A stretch of DNA of 58,603 bases from Coriobacteriia bacterium (GTDB taxonomy: Bacteria > Actinomycetota > Coriobacteriia > Anaerosomatales > JAAXUF01): NCBI GenBank assembly GCA_013334745.1, contig JAAXWY010000001.1, forward strand, positions 6,867 through 65,469, in the 5' to 3' direction. The notes under the pieces were generated by a model. The model saw only the letters and a list, made by a program, of their open reading frames with translations, ran no database searches and was not told where the DNA came from. Shown piece after piece: positions 1 through 8,775 of this stretch. The translations under genes and the position numbers were made by a program. Every line of letters begins with the position of its first letter. Position 1 is the first letter of the stretch.

Positions 1-1
1 G

Positions 2-685
2 CTCATGAAAGACCCACCGCTTGCAGCCGAGATCGTGCGCTCGGTCGTTGGAGCTGTCGGAGACATCCCGGTCACCGCCAAGTTCCGCTCGGGGTGGGAC
101 TCGGACAGCATCAATGCGGTCGAGTTCGCGCAGGCGCTTGTGGACGCCGGTGTGTCGGCGGTCGCCGTGCACGGTCGCACTCGCGGGCAGTTCTACCGGG
201 GTCGCGCTGACTGGTCGGTCATCTCGGCGGTCAAGCAGGCGGTGCCGGTGCCGGTCATCGGCAGCGGCGACGTGCTGACGGCCGAGGATGTTGTGGCCAT
301 GATGGAAGACACTGGCGCCGACGGCGTCATGGTCGCCCGCGGTGCGCAGGGCAACCCGTGGATCTTCCGCGAGGCCGCGTCGCTGCTGGCAGGGCATGAA
401 CCTGTGGCCCGGCCGACGCCGTTCGAACGCATCGCTGTGGCACGGGAGCACGGGCATGCGCTCGTGGCTTTCGGCGGTGAGGGAGCATTCAATCGGATGC
501 GAAAGCACGTTGCCTGGTACCTGGTTGACATGCCCGGCGCAACGTACGCCCGGGCGCGGGGATTCGAATGCGGCAGTGTCGCCGAGCTCGACGCAATGCT
601 CGATGAGTACGAGGCGTTTCTGCGGCGCGCATGCCCTCAGATCGACCCGCGCGTTCCTTCGATGAGTGACGGGGCGCGATCGTGA
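2..685 (+). CDS. dusB: tRNA-dihydrouridine synthase, DusB type (5' end missing)
   Basis: Flavoenzyme that reduces uridine to dihydrouridine in tRNA. The frame is open to the left edge, so the N-terminal part of the TIM barrel is outside the window. Visible family signatures are the LMKDPPL start of the fragment, KFRSGW, the AVAVHGRTRGQFYRG stretch with the His-Gly-Arg-Thr segment that contacts FMN and RNA, the PVIGSGDV phosphate-binding strand, DGVMVARGAQGNPW, and a C-terminal helical part with RMRKHVAWYL. The stop overlaps the hemW GTG by four bases (GTGA), so the two are translationally coupled. The family is clear; the choice of DusB over other Dus clades rests on overall pattern only. Confidence 0.9.
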   Translation, partial: LMKDPPLAAEIVRSVVGAVGDIPVTAKFRSGWDSDSINAVEFAQALVDAGVSAVAVHGRTRGQFYRGRADWSVISAVKQAVPVPVIGSGDVLTAEDVVAMMEDTGADGVMVARGAQGNPWIFREAASLLAGHEPVARPTPFERIAVAREHGHALVAFGGEGAFNRMRKHVAWYLVDMPGATYARARGFECGSVAELDAMLDEYEAFLRRACPQIDPRVPSMSDGARS

Positions 686-1899
686 CCGACCCACTGTATA
701 GCGATATCGATGGCCCCACGCTACCCGCGCACTTCTACATCCACATCCCGTTCTGCGCCTCGAAGTGCTCATACTGCGATTTCGCCAGTGTTGCCAGACC
801 GTCCGAGGACGTCGTCCGGGGCGTGTTCAGCGGCATCCGCTCGCAGCTTCGTCGCTGGTCGTTGGCGAGCCTTGACGGGGTGGTCGACACGGTCTATTTC
901 GGTGGCGGCACGCCGTCGCGCTATCCCGAGCAGGTCACGCGCGTTCTTGCGTACATGCGCGAGCACATCAGCGTTCGATCAGGGGCGGAGATCACCGTTG
1001 AAGCCAACCCGGACTCGCTTGACGCTGAATCGGTCGGGGTGTTCGCGGCTGCAGGTGTGACCAGAATCAGCGTCGGGGCCCAATCGTTTGACGACAGCGT
1101 GCTTCGGGTGCTCGGCAGGCGCCACGACACGCAGGCTGCGTGGGACGCGTGCCGAGCGGTGCAGGATGCGGGGCTTGATCTGTCTGTGGACCTCATCTGC
1201 GGCGTGCCGGGGCAGAGCGTCACGTCATGGTCGGAATCCCTTGCACGCGCTCTCCAGACGGGCGCCGGCCATGCGTCGATCTATCCGCTCTCCGTTGAGG
1301 AGGGGACTCCGCTTGCCGTCGCGATCGATACCGGCCTGCTCGACGAGCCGGATCCAGACATGGCAGCCGAGATGATGGTCATGGCTGAGTCGGCACTGGG
1401 CTATCTGGGTCTGTCTCGCTACGAGGTTGCGAACTACGCCGAGGATGATGAGCACCGATCGAGGCACAACCTGGCGTACTGGACTGGCAGGACGTATGCA
1501 GGCATCGGCCCGGCAGCTCACGGCATGCTCGACGTGGAGACGGCGCGCACGGTGGGTCTTCTGGACTTCGGCGCGACGGACGTGGCCCGAGTTCGATACG
1601 CCAACGCGAACAACACCGAGGAATGGCTTGTTGGCCAAGGAGACTCGGTGGAGACCCTGACCGCGGCACAGGTTGCCCGCGAAGACGTGATGCTCGGTCT
1701 GCGCCTGGTCAGAGGCGTTCCCGCCGAGCAGGTCGAGGCGGCTGGCCTGGCCGGGGTGCTCACTGCGTTGGCCGACGACGGACTCGTCGAGCTCGTTAAC
1801 GATGACAGCTCCCGCCCGGGCCCTCACTGGCGTACGACGCAACGCGGCTGGCTGCTCGGCAATCAGGTCTTCTCCCGTGTGTGGCTTGCTGGCGAGTGA
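682..1899 (+). CDS. hemW: HemW-type radical SAM protein (heme chaperone / HemN-like)
   Basis: Radical SAM protein of the HemN/HemW group, 405 aa. The cluster-binding Cys are at about residues 25, 29 and 32 (HIPFCASKCSYCDF), followed by the glycine-rich YFGGGTPS near residue 72. The HemW_C region, with an ARED motif and a winged-helix-like end, closes the protein. Most short HemN-like proteins are HemW, which binds haem and passes it to acceptors rather than oxidising coproporphyrinogen. That assignment is family knowledge and is not proven here. It starts at GTG inside the dusB stop and lies directly upstream of hrcA, a hemW-hrcA-dnaJ order common in Gram-positive bacteria. Confidence 0.9.
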   Translation: MTDPLYSDIDGPTLPAHFYIHIPFCASKCSYCDFASVARPSEDVVRGVFSGIRSQLRRWSLASLDGVVDTVYFGGGTPSRYPEQVTRVLAYMREHISVRSGAEITVEANPDSLDAESVGVFAAAGVTRISVGAQSFDDSVLRVLGRRHDTQAAWDACRAVQDAGLDLSVDLICGVPGQSVTSWSESLARALQTGAGHASIYPLSVEEGTPLAVAIDTGLLDEPDPDMAAEMMVMAESALGYLGLSRYEVANYAEDDEHRSRHNLAYWTGRTYAGIGPAAHGMLDVETARTVGLLDFGATDVARVRYANANNTEEWLVGQGDSVETLTAAQVAREDVMLGLRLVRGVPAEQVEAAGLAGVLTALADDGLVELVNDDSSRPGPHWRTTQRGWLLGNQVFSRVWLAGE

Positions 1900-1922
1900 C
1901 ATCTCCCGCGTCGCGCGTGTCG

Positions 1923-1949
1923 CTGGCACTCGCTATACTTGACTGCCAA
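1923..1949 (+). promoter_or_regulatory. CIRCE-like HrcA operator over a -10 box, upstream of hrcA
   Basis: The inverted repeat has arms CTGGCACTC (1923-1931) and GACTGCCAA (1941-1949) with exactly nine bases between. It matches the classic CIRCE (TTAGCACTC-N9-GAGTGCTAA) at 14 of 18 arm positions with the same spacing. The spacer carries TATACT (1934-1939), a good -10 box, so a bound repressor would cover the promoter. No convincing -35 is visible. The hrcA GTG lies 36 bases downstream, after an AAGGGAG ribosome binding site. Autoregulation by HrcA is an inference from this arrangement. Confidence 0.72.
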
Positions 1950-1984
1950 TCAGTGGGTTCTGAGTAGTTTCGCAAGGGAGCAGC

Positions 1985-2995
1985 GTGCTCAACGACCGCA
2001 GACGACGGGTGCTTTCGGCGCTCGTCGAGGAGTACATAGCGAGCGCCACACCCGTCGGCAGCAAGACGCTGGTCGCTCGATACGAGTTGGGGTGTTCGCC
2101 CGCGACCGTGCGCAACGAGCTCTCGATCCTTGAGGAGACGGGCTTCGTTCGGCAACCGCACGTCTCGGCAGGGCGCATGCCCACCGACACCGGTTACCGC
2201 AGCTTCGTTGACGACTTGATCGAGCGCGGCGGCCCCGCTCGCAACGAAGACCCCCGTTCGGCAGCGCGCTTCGCGAACGCGTCTGAAGTCGACGATCTCA
2301 TGCGCGAGACGAGCGTCGCGCTGACGCAACTCACCAACTGCCTCGCGGTCGTCTCGGCGCCGAGCGTGTCGCTCGCTCGGCTGCGCCGCATCGACCTACT
2401 TGCGCTTTCGGCACGCAGGGCGGTGTTCGTGCTCATCACCGCCTCGGGCCAGGTCGTGAACCGAACCATCGAGCTCGCCGAGAACACGGCCCCCGAGCGG
2501 CTTGCAGAGATCGAGCGCGCCATGAACGCTGCGCTCGACGGCAAGCACGCCGCAGACATCCGAACGCTGCGCGACGCTATCTCGGTAGGGAGTACGGGGC
2601 ATGACGGGCTCGTTACCCTCGTGATCGACGAGATTCTCGACGCGTTGGATGAGGCCGATCGCGACCGCTTCTTCCACGTTGGAGTGCCCGCCCTGCTGGC
2701 GCAGCCCGAGTTTCACGACGCGGATCGTGCCCGCCCGCTCATCGAGTTCCTCGAGGACGGGATAGCGGTCCTTGAGGCGCTCTCAGACGCCCTTGGGACG
2801 CGCGAGATCACCGTTCGTATCGGCCACGAGAACCGCAGAGCCGAGCTCGGACAGGTGTCGATTGTTGCCATGAACTACGGAGCGGGAGACGCCGATGGTG
2901 TCGTCGGGGTCATCGGCCCGACCAGAATGAACTACCAACAGGCCATGAGCGCGGTGCGCGCGGTTTCAGACGACCTGACCGACGCACTCGGCTAG
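1985..2995 (+). CDS. hrcA: Heat-inducible transcription repressor HrcA
   Basis: Repressor of class I heat-shock genes that binds CIRCE operators, 336 aa. The N-terminal winged helix covers about residues 1-75 and contains the signature [24 protein letters not shown], followed by [28 protein letters not shown]-like region and the typical C-terminal end with [15 protein letters not shown] follow. The GTG start is set by AAGGGAG at 1974-1980. It is followed 29 bases later by dnaJ, with no grpE or dnaK between, so the DnaK chaperone genes must lie elsewhere. The CIRCE-like site immediately upstream supports autoregulation. Confidence 0.95.
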   Translation: MLNDRRRRVLSALVEEYIASATPVGSKTLVARYELGCSPATVRNELSILEETGFVRQPHVSAGRMPTDTGYRSFVDDLIERGGPARNEDPRSAARFANASEVDDLMRETSVALTQLTNCLAVVSAPSVSLARLRRIDLLALSARRAVFVLITASGQVVNRTIELAENTAPERLAEIERAMNAALDGKHAADIRTLRDAISVGSTGHDGLVTLVIDEILDALDEADRDRFFHVGVPALLAQPEFHDADRARPLIEFLEDGIAVLEALSDALGTREITVRIGHENRRAELGQVSIVAMNYGAGDADGVVGVIGPTRMNYQQAMSAVRAVSDDLTDALG

Positions 2996-3024
2996 ACAGT
3001 ATCGATCCACCGAAAGGACTTCGC

Positions 3025-4161
3025 GTGCCAGCAGGTACTCAGAACTACTACGAGCTTCTCGGCGTGGAGAAGACGGCCACCCCTGAGGAGATCAAGAAGG
3101 CGTTTCGCCGCAAGGCCCGGGAGCTCCACCCCGACGTCAACAGTGCGCCCGATGCCGAGGATCGGTTCAAAGAGGTCAATGAGGCCTACGACGTGCTCTC
3201 CGATACCGGCAAACGGGAGCAGTACGACCGTTTCGGTCGCGTAGGTGGGCCGGCCGGTGGCGGTCCGGGTGGATACCAGTACGCGGACTTCGGCGACCTG
3301 TTCGGTGGCGGCGGGCTGAACATGGAAGATCTGTTCAGCGCCTTCTTCGGTGGCGTCAGAGGCGGCACCACGCGACTTGAGGGCCGCGACATGGCCATGC
3401 AGATAGTCGTCACCCTCGTCGAGGCGGCCACAGGGGTCGAGAAGGAAGTCGTGCTCGATCGGCTTGCCTCATGCGATGTGTGTGGCGGCAGTGGTTCGGC
3501 TGATGACAGTGGTGTCACCACCTGTCCGGACTGCGGTGGTATGGGCCAGCGACGTGAGCAGCGAAAGACGTTCCTGGGCACCATGCAGACGGTCGTTCCC
3601 TGCGAGCGTTGCGGCGCGACCGGACACGTCGTCGAGAATCCGTGTGAGGAGTGCCAGGGTTCGGGCCGCGTGCCCGATCGCCAGCACGTGATGGTCAACG
3701 TGCCCGCCGGCATTCGGGATGGACAGCAGATTCGCCTGCGCGGGATGGGCGAGGCGGGTATCCGCGGCGCTGCAGCAGGCGACCTGCTTATCGGAGTGCG
3801 AGTCGCCGAGGACGAGTATCTGCACCGTGATGGCGATGATCTGCATTGTCGTGCTTCGGTCACCATCGCCCAGGCAGCGCTCGGGGTCGATCTCGCGGTT
3901 CATGGGATTCTCGAGGAAAACACCGTCAAGGTGCCCGCCGGATCCCAGAACGCCGACGTGGTTCGTGTGAAGGGTCTCGGCATGCCGCGACTCAATCGTT
4001 CAGACCGCGGTGACCTGTTTGTACACATAGGGGTGGAGATCCCGCGCAAACTCACGAAGCGTCAGCGCGAGCTTCTCGAGGAGTTCGCGAAGGAGTCGGG
4101 AGAGCAGACGGCCGAGTACAAGAGCCCGGTTCAGAAGCTCAAGGACTGGCTGCACGGGTAG
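3025..4161 (+). CDS. dnaJ: Chaperone protein DnaJ
   Basis: Type I Hsp40 co-chaperone that stimulates DnaK ATPase and delivers unfolded clients, 378 aa. All domains are present. The J domain covers residues 1-70 with HPD at about 35-37, and the Gly/Phe-rich linker runs from about 72 to 112. The zinc region has four CxxCxGxG-type motifs ([32 protein letters not shown]), and two C-terminal substrate-binding barrels follow. The GTG start follows GAAAGGA at 3012-3018. It is co-directional with hrcA and probably shares its heat-responsive promoter; rsmE follows after six bases. Confidence 0.96.
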   Translation: MPAGTQNYYELLGVEKTATPEEIKKAFRRKARELHPDVNSAPDAEDRFKEVNEAYDVLSDTGKREQYDRFGRVGGPAGGGPGGYQYADFGDLFGGGGLNMEDLFSAFFGGVRGGTTRLEGRDMAMQIVVTLVEAATGVEKEVVLDRLASCDVCGGSGSADDSGVTTCPDCGGMGQRREQRKTFLGTMQTVVPCERCGATGHVVENPCEECQGSGRVPDRQHVMVNVPAGIRDGQQIRLRGMGEAGIRGAAAGDLLIGVRVAEDEYLHRDGDDLHCRASVTIAQAALGVDLAVHGILEENTVKVPAGSQNADVVRVKGLGMPRLNRSDRGDLFVHIGVEIPRKLTKRQRELLEEFAKESGEQTAEYKSPVQKLKDWLHG

Positions 4162-4167
4162 GCAACG

Positions 4168-4956
4168 ATGTCGAGACACCGATTCTTCCTCATCGAAGCG
4201 GTCCCCGCCGTCTCCGACGGTGGCGTCGTTCGCATACCACTCTCAGAGTCCGACAGGCATCATGCCGTCGACGTCTTGCGCGTGCGGGTTGGCGAGGAGA
4301 TCGACGTTGTCGATCCAGCGGGTAGCGTGCTGCGAGTGCGCGTTGACTCGGCGTTGGGCGGCGAGGTCCTGGGCGTGGTGGTCGGCGAGGCCCAGCCGGA
4401 CCCCGAAGTGCGCACGCCGCGGGTCACGCTCGTCTTCGGGGTGTCCAAGGGATCCAAGAACGACGAGATCGTCGAAGCCGTCTGTGAGCTGGGTGTTGAG
4501 GTGGTCGTTCCGGTTCTCACAGCTCGAAGTGTCGTCAAGTACGACGCTGAGAAGCGTGCCGACCGGGGTGAACGCTGGCGGCGCATCGCGCTGGCGGCAG
4601 CGAAGCAGTCCAAGCGCACCACGATTCCGACGGTCCTCGACCCACTGAGCCTTGGCGGCGCCGGCGACCTGTTCGCCGGGTACGACGCCGTTCTCGTGGC
4701 GTGGGAAGACGCCGGATCCACGGCGCAGGGTGCCCGAGAGGCCCTGGCCTCGTTCGATTCGCTACCCGCTGACGCCAGGGTGTGCGTCGTTGTCGGACCG
4801 GAGGGGGGCTTCGCCGCCGAGGAGGTCGACAGACTCGTTGCGGGTGGTGCGCGGATCTTCACGCTCGGACCCACCGTGCTCCGTGTGGCGACTGCAGCAA
4901 CGGTTGCGGTGGCGATCGTCACGCACGAGCTCGGCGGACTCGGAAACGTGAGGTGA
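4168..4956 (+). CDS. rsmE: 16S rRNA (uracil-1498-N3)-methyltransferase RsmE
   Basis: SPOUT-class methyltransferase that modifies U1498 of 16S rRNA in the assembled 30S subunit, 262 aa. It has an N-terminal PUA-like domain starting MSRHRFFLIEAV. The knotted SAM-binding end carries VVVGPEGGF and LGPTVLRVATA, where the family usually has LGPRILRTETA. The dnaJ-rsmE-mtaB order is widely conserved. Its stop overlaps the GTG start of mtaB by four bases. Confidence 0.93.
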   Translation: MSRHRFFLIEAVPAVSDGGVVRIPLSESDRHHAVDVLRVRVGEEIDVVDPAGSVLRVRVDSALGGEVLGVVVGEAQPDPEVRTPRVTLVFGVSKGSKNDEIVEAVCELGVEVVVPVLTARSVVKYDAEKRADRGERWRRIALAAAKQSKRTTIPTVLDPLSLGGAGDLFAGYDAVLVAWEDAGSTAQGAREALASFDSLPADARVCVVVGPEGGFAAEEVDRLVAGGARIFTLGPTVLRVATAATVAVAIVTHELGGLGNVR

Positions 4957-6209
4957 ACGGTCCCCAGGGCGGAATCGCGGTCTCGATTCGTACGCTCGGG
5001 TGCAAGGTGAACCGGGTCGAGAGCGAGGGTCTTGCCGCAGCACTCCTTGAAGACGGGTGCGTCCTCGTTGAGCCGGATGAAGCGGACGTGGTCGTGGTCA
5101 ACACGTGCACCGTGACGGGCGAAGCCGACTCCAAGGCGCGCAAGGCCGTGCGCCAAGCGCTTCGGGCCGCCGGCGGGCCTGTCGTGGTAGTGACCGGATG
5201 CCTCGCTTCGGTGGACGCGTCGAGTCTCTCGGCACTTGGCGAGCGCGTCGTCGTCGAGCCGGACAAGTCACGGGTAGCACAGCGCATCCGTACCACCGTG
5301 CCTCCCGGCCGCACCTTTGCGACGGACGCAGCCGCACGGGACACCGCCCAGCGAACCGCGTTTCGCACGCGTTCGATGATCAAGATCGAGGACGGTTGCG
5401 ACAACTTCTGCGCGTACTGCATCGTGCCGTACGCCCGGGGCGTGCCGCGCGCCGTGGCGCTCGATGAGATACTCCGCCAGGCGACGAGTATGGTCGAATC
5501 GGGCACACGCGAGATCGTGCTCACGGGGATCAACATCGGGCGTTATGACGACGCGACATCCGGCGCACACCTTGCACAGGTCGTGGCGGCCGTGGCACGG
5601 ACGGGCATCTCACGTGTCCGGATCTCATCCATCGAGCCACCGGATCTCTCCGACGAGGTCCTCGACGTGCTCGCGGCAACAGACGCGGTGTGTTCGCATC
5701 TCCACGTGCCGCTCCAGAGCGGGAGCGATCTCGTTCTAGCCGCGATGGGCCGCTCGTACGATTCCGGTGTCTACCGTGAGCGGATCGAATCGGCCCGACG
5801 GCGTCTTCCCGGATTGGCTGTGACCACCGACCTCATCGCCGGCTTGCCAGGTGAGACCGAAGCGGACCATGCGTGCACCATCGAGTTCGTGGAGCGGATC
5901 GGCTTCTCGAAGCTCCACGTCTTCCCCTACAGCGCTCGTGCGGGTACTCCTGCTGCGTCGATGGTGCAGGTTGAGCCGACAGTTAGGTCACGCCGCGCTG
6001 CGGAGCTGCGAGCCGTAGGTGAGGGCCTGCGCGCGCGGCATGCGGAGTCGCTCATGGGCCACTCCGTCGAAGTGCTCGTCGAGCGCACGGATGGCGCCAC
6101 TGCAGTGGGCACAACCCGAGAGTACCTGCGCCTTCAGGTGCCTGCCCCAGGCGTCGCAGTCGGCGATGAGATCAGCGTGATTCTCTCGCCTGAGATGATC
6201 GCGTTCTGA
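4953..6209 (+). CDS. mtaB: tRNA t6A37 methylthiotransferase MtaB
   Basis: Radical SAM methylthiotransferase that converts t6A37 to ms2t6A in ANN-decoding tRNAs, 418 aa. The N-terminal cluster domain has Cys at about 17 (LGCKVN), 52 (NTCTVT) and 83 (TGCLA). The radical SAM Cys are at about 149, 153 and 156 (CDNFCAYCIVPYARG). The later SGSD and FPYSARAGTPA segments and a C-terminal TRAM-like domain are typical of MtaB. The start chosen is the GTG inside the rsmE stop (GTGA). The frame is open further upstream, but that part reads rsmE out of frame and has no family match. Confidence 0.92.
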   Translation: MNGPQGGIAVSIRTLGCKVNRVESEGLAAALLEDGCVLVEPDEADVVVVNTCTVTGEADSKARKAVRQALRAAGGPVVVVTGCLASVDASSLSALGERVVVEPDKSRVAQRIRTTVPPGRTFATDAAARDTAQRTAFRTRSMIKIEDGCDNFCAYCIVPYARGVPRAVALDEILRQATSMVESGTREIVLTGINIGRYDDATSGAHLAQVVAAVARTGISRVRISSIEPPDLSDEVLDVLAATDAVCSHLHVPLQSGSDLVLAAMGRSYDSGVYRERIESARRRLPGLAVTTDLIAGLPGETEADHACTIEFVERIGFSKLHVFPYSARAGTPAASMVQVEPTVRSRRAAELRAVGEGLRARHAESLMGHSVEVLVERTDGATAVGTTREYLRLQVPAPGVAVGDEISVILSPEMIAF

Positions 6210-6310
6210 CGCGAATCCGTACGGAGTCCTGCGCCGTGCACGGTGGTAGACTGTTTGCAGTGGTCTGAATACGCGCTCACGGGCGCCTCTGATGCCGTTC
6301 ATGAACCGAG

Positions 6311-7303
6311 GTGCAACCGACCATCGTGGAATCCACCCAGATCCGCCTCGTCGTCCCGCCTGAAGTCGACATGACGAGGCTGCTCGGTCAAGGCGACGGG
6401 CTCCTGCGACTCATCGAGGACCAGTTCGAGTCCGACATCGCCGTTCGCGGCAATCAAATCACCATTTCGGGCGGCGGGCACGACTCGCAAACCGTCTCAT
6501 CGCTGTTCGCCGAGATGATTCAGCTCGTCGAGCGCGGTGAGCATCTCACGCCCGACTCGCTAGAGCGCTCCATTGAGCTGATGCGTCACAGCGACGTGAG
6601 CCCTACCGCCCTTCATGGCGACGTCATACTCACGCACAAGGGACGCGCCATTCGCCCAAAAACCGCAGGTCAGAAACGGTATGTGGACGCGATTCGCGCC
6701 AACACGGTGACGTTTGGTATCGGTCCCGCCGGCACCGGCAAGACCTACCTGGCGATGGCCATGGCGGTCGAGGCGCTCAAGCGCAAAGAGGTCGGTCGCA
6801 TTATCCTCACGCGTCCGGCCGTCGAGGCCGGCGAGTCGCTCGGTTTCCTCCCGGGCACCCTGACCGAGAAGGTCGATCCCTACCTGCGACCGCTCTACGA
6901 CGCGCTCTACGACATGATGGATGCGGAGAAGTCGGCGTCCTTGCTCGATCGAGGCACCATTGAAATCGCGCCGCTGGCGTACATGAGGGGGCGCACACTC
7001 AATGACTCGTTCGTCATCCTCGACGAAGCGCAGAACACCAGTCCGGAACAGATGAAGATGGTGCTTACGCGTTTGGGCTTCGGTTCGCGGTTCGTGATTA
7101 CCGGCGATGTCACGCAGATCGACCTGCCCAAGGGCGCGTCCGGGTTGCGCCAGGTCCGCGACATCCTGCACGGAGTCACCGACATCGAGTTCTGCGACCT
7201 GACCGGCAAGGATGTCGTGCGCCACAAGCTCGTTCAGCGCATTGTCACGGCCTACAGCGAGCATGAAGAGAGGCTCGCCGGCGCCGAAGCCGGGAAGTCC
7301 TAA
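6311..7303 (+). CDS. phoH: PhoH-family ATPase
   Basis: Predicted cytoplasmic P-loop ATPase of the PhoH/PhoL family, 330 aa, often linked to RNA metabolism and found beside ybeY. It has a KH-like N-terminal region, then GPAGTGKT (about 138-145), the EAGESLGFLPGT signature, a Walker B-like VILDEAQN, and TGDVTQIDLP. The start is uncertain: GTG 6311 has almost no spaced ribosome binding site, and GTG 6326 in the same frame is possible. A TAGACT box at 6247-6252 could be the -10 of a promoter in the 101-base gap after mtaB, but no matching -35 is seen. The gene begins a phoH-HD hydrolase-ybeY-dgkA series. Confidence 0.92.
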   Translation: MQPTIVESTQIRLVVPPEVDMTRLLGQGDGLLRLIEDQFESDIAVRGNQITISGGGHDSQTVSSLFAEMIQLVERGEHLTPDSLERSIELMRHSDVSPTALHGDVILTHKGRAIRPKTAGQKRYVDAIRANTVTFGIGPAGTGKTYLAMAMAVEALKRKEVGRIILTRPAVEAGESLGFLPGTLTEKVDPYLRPLYDALYDMMDAEKSASLLDRGTIEIAPLAYMRGRTLNDSFVILDEAQNTSPEQMKMVLTRLGFGSRFVITGDVTQIDLPKGASGLRQVRDILHGVTDIEFCDLTGKDVVRHKLVQRIVTAYSEHEERLAGAEAGKS

Positions 7304-8350
7304 ATGCGGACGGTGAACCGCTACAACGAGATCACGTCTCGGGCGCTGGGCCTGGTTCCCGCTCGCCTCAAGACGCAAGTCTTCAAGGGCAAAGCGCTCA
7401 TCTTCGGGTTGCTCGCGATGAGTGCCGTGGGAATCGTGCTCATCGGCGGGGGAGCGGCGCTTCTCGGTGACATGCTCGACGGTACGTCGCTTGACGACGC
7501 GCTCGTCTCGGCGATGTGGGGTGCGGTCGGTGCGGCGACGGCTACGGTCTCCGCTCTGGTGCTGATCCCCTTCATCCGCGATGGACTCGGTCTGGCAGAG
7601 GACATCAAGCTGATGCGTGCTGCAAGCCCGGAGCATCCACTGATGCGCGAGCTCATGAGCCGCGCACCCGGCACCTACGCCCACTCGGTCGCTGCGGCCA
7701 ATCTGGCCGAGGCCGGCGCCGAGGAGATCGGCGCTGATGCGCTCATCGCCCGGGTCGGTGCGTACTTCCACGATGTTGGGAAGATACGGCGGCCCATCTA
7801 CTTCTTTGAGAACCAGTCCAATTGTGAGAATCCGCACGACGAGGCCAAGCCGAGCCTCTCGGCGCTCATCATCACGGCTCATGTACGTGATGGAATGGCG
7901 CTTGGCAAGGAGTATCGGCTCCCTGAGCGCATCCAGGCGATCATCCGCCAGCACCACGGGACGGCGCTCGTGAGCTACTTCTATCACAAGGCGGCAGCCA
8001 CTGACGCAGCCGTCTACGAGGCCGACTTCCGCTACCAGGGCGAGAAGCCGCAGTCGCGCGAGGCCGCGCTCGTCATGCTTGCGGACTCATGCGAGGCGGC
8101 GGTGCGCGCCATCAAGGTGCCCGTTCCCGAGCAGGTCGAGTCTACGGTGCGAGCCATCGTCGATGACAAGGTCGCGGACGGGCAGCTCGACGAGGCGGGG
8201 CTGCGTCCCAGCGATCTTGAGCGCATCATCAAGACGTACTCGCGCATGCTCGTGAGCATGTATCACGGTCGCGTAGAATATCCCAAGGCGGATCACGGGG
8301 GGACGGGGGTCATCGGTGCAGATCAGAATCACCAGCCATCGGGAGCCTGA
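7304..8350 (+). CDS. Short PgpH-like HD-domain phosphohydrolase (candidate c-di-AMP phosphodiesterase)
   Basis: 348 aa. The C-terminal half matches the HD domain of PgpH: APGTYAHS, AYFHDVGKIRRP (HD near residue 157), SALIITAHVRDG, IRQHHGTALVSYFYHKA and a later Asp in MLADSCEAA, so all expected metal ligands appear present. Full-size PgpH is about 700 aa, with an extracellular 7TMR-HDED domain and seven helices. Here only two helices remain (about 30-53 and 68-92), the second ending IPFIRD like the last PgpH helix. Its position between phoH and ybeY is the usual pgpH slot, supporting orthology. Cleavage of c-di-AMP is inferred from the family. It starts directly at the phoH stop and overlaps ybeY by 35 bases. 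Confidence 0.85.
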   Translation: MRTVNRYNEITSRALGLVPARLKTQVFKGKALIFGLLAMSAVGIVLIGGGAALLGDMLDGTSLDDALVSAMWGAVGAATATVSALVLIPFIRDGLGLAEDIKLMRAASPEHPLMRELMSRAPGTYAHSVAAANLAEAGAEEIGADALIARVGAYFHDVGKIRRPIYFFENQSNCENPHDEAKPSLSALIITAHVRDGMALGKEYRLPERIQAIIRQHHGTALVSYFYHKAAATDAAVYEADFRYQGEKPQSREAALVMLADSCEAAVRAIKVPVPEQVESTVRAIVDDKVADGQLDEAGLRPSDLERIIKTYSRMLVSMYHGRVEYPKADHGGTGVIGADQNHQPSGA

Positions 8351-8765
8351 GCCGCTGGACGTCAGCGCGTTCGAGCGTCTTTCCGCCTTCGTGCTCGAGC
8401 GCGAGGATGCACCTCAACTCATCGAGCTATCGATCGCACTCGTTGACCTTGCTGAGATGACGGAGCTCAATACGGCTCATCGCGGCAAGCAGGGACCCAC
8501 GGATGTGCTCTCGTTCCCGTGCGACGACCTATGCGCCGTCTTCGAGCCGGACGAGCCTATCGTTCTGGGCGACGTGATCATCGCGCCCGAGGTCGCCGAG
8601 AATCAGGCCGCGGAGTACGGGCACACGGTCGAGGAGGAGCTCAACCTGCTCCTCGTCCACGGTGTGCTGCATCTCTTGGGCTACGACCATGAAGATGACG
8701 GCGACGCCGAGGTCATGCAGGAGCGAGAGCGAGCGCTGCTACTGGCCTGGTCAGCGGCGAGCTGA
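8316..8765 (+). CDS. ybeY: Endoribonuclease YbeY (rRNA maturation factor)
   Basis: Metal-dependent endoribonuclease for 16S rRNA 3'-end maturation and ribosome quality control, 149 aa. The zinc site HGVLHLLGYDH has His at about 115, 119 and 125. The upstream GPTDVLSFP is also typical. The GTG start follows a G-rich ribosome binding region at 8297-8311 that lies inside the preceding HD gene. The 35-base overlap with that gene implies coupled translation. Confidence 0.94.
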   Translation: MQIRITSHREPEPLDVSAFERLSAFVLEREDAPQLIELSIALVDLAEMTELNTAHRGKQGPTDVLSFPCDDLCAVFEPDEPIVLGDVIIAPEVAENQAAEYGHTVEEELNLLLVHGVLHLLGYDHEDDGDAEVMQERERALLLAWSAAS

Positions 8766-8775
8766 AGGCCGATTC

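Noticed and set aside
4782-4952. Longer N-terminus for mtaB
   Set aside because: The extra 57 codons read rsmE out of frame, have no family match, and the GTG at 4953 makes a normal four-base overlap.
6560-7987. A 475-codon open frame on the minus strand across phoH and the HD gene
   Set aside because: Both plus-strand genes are clear family members; the minus frame is rich in Arg, Asp and His as expected for a high-GC shadow.
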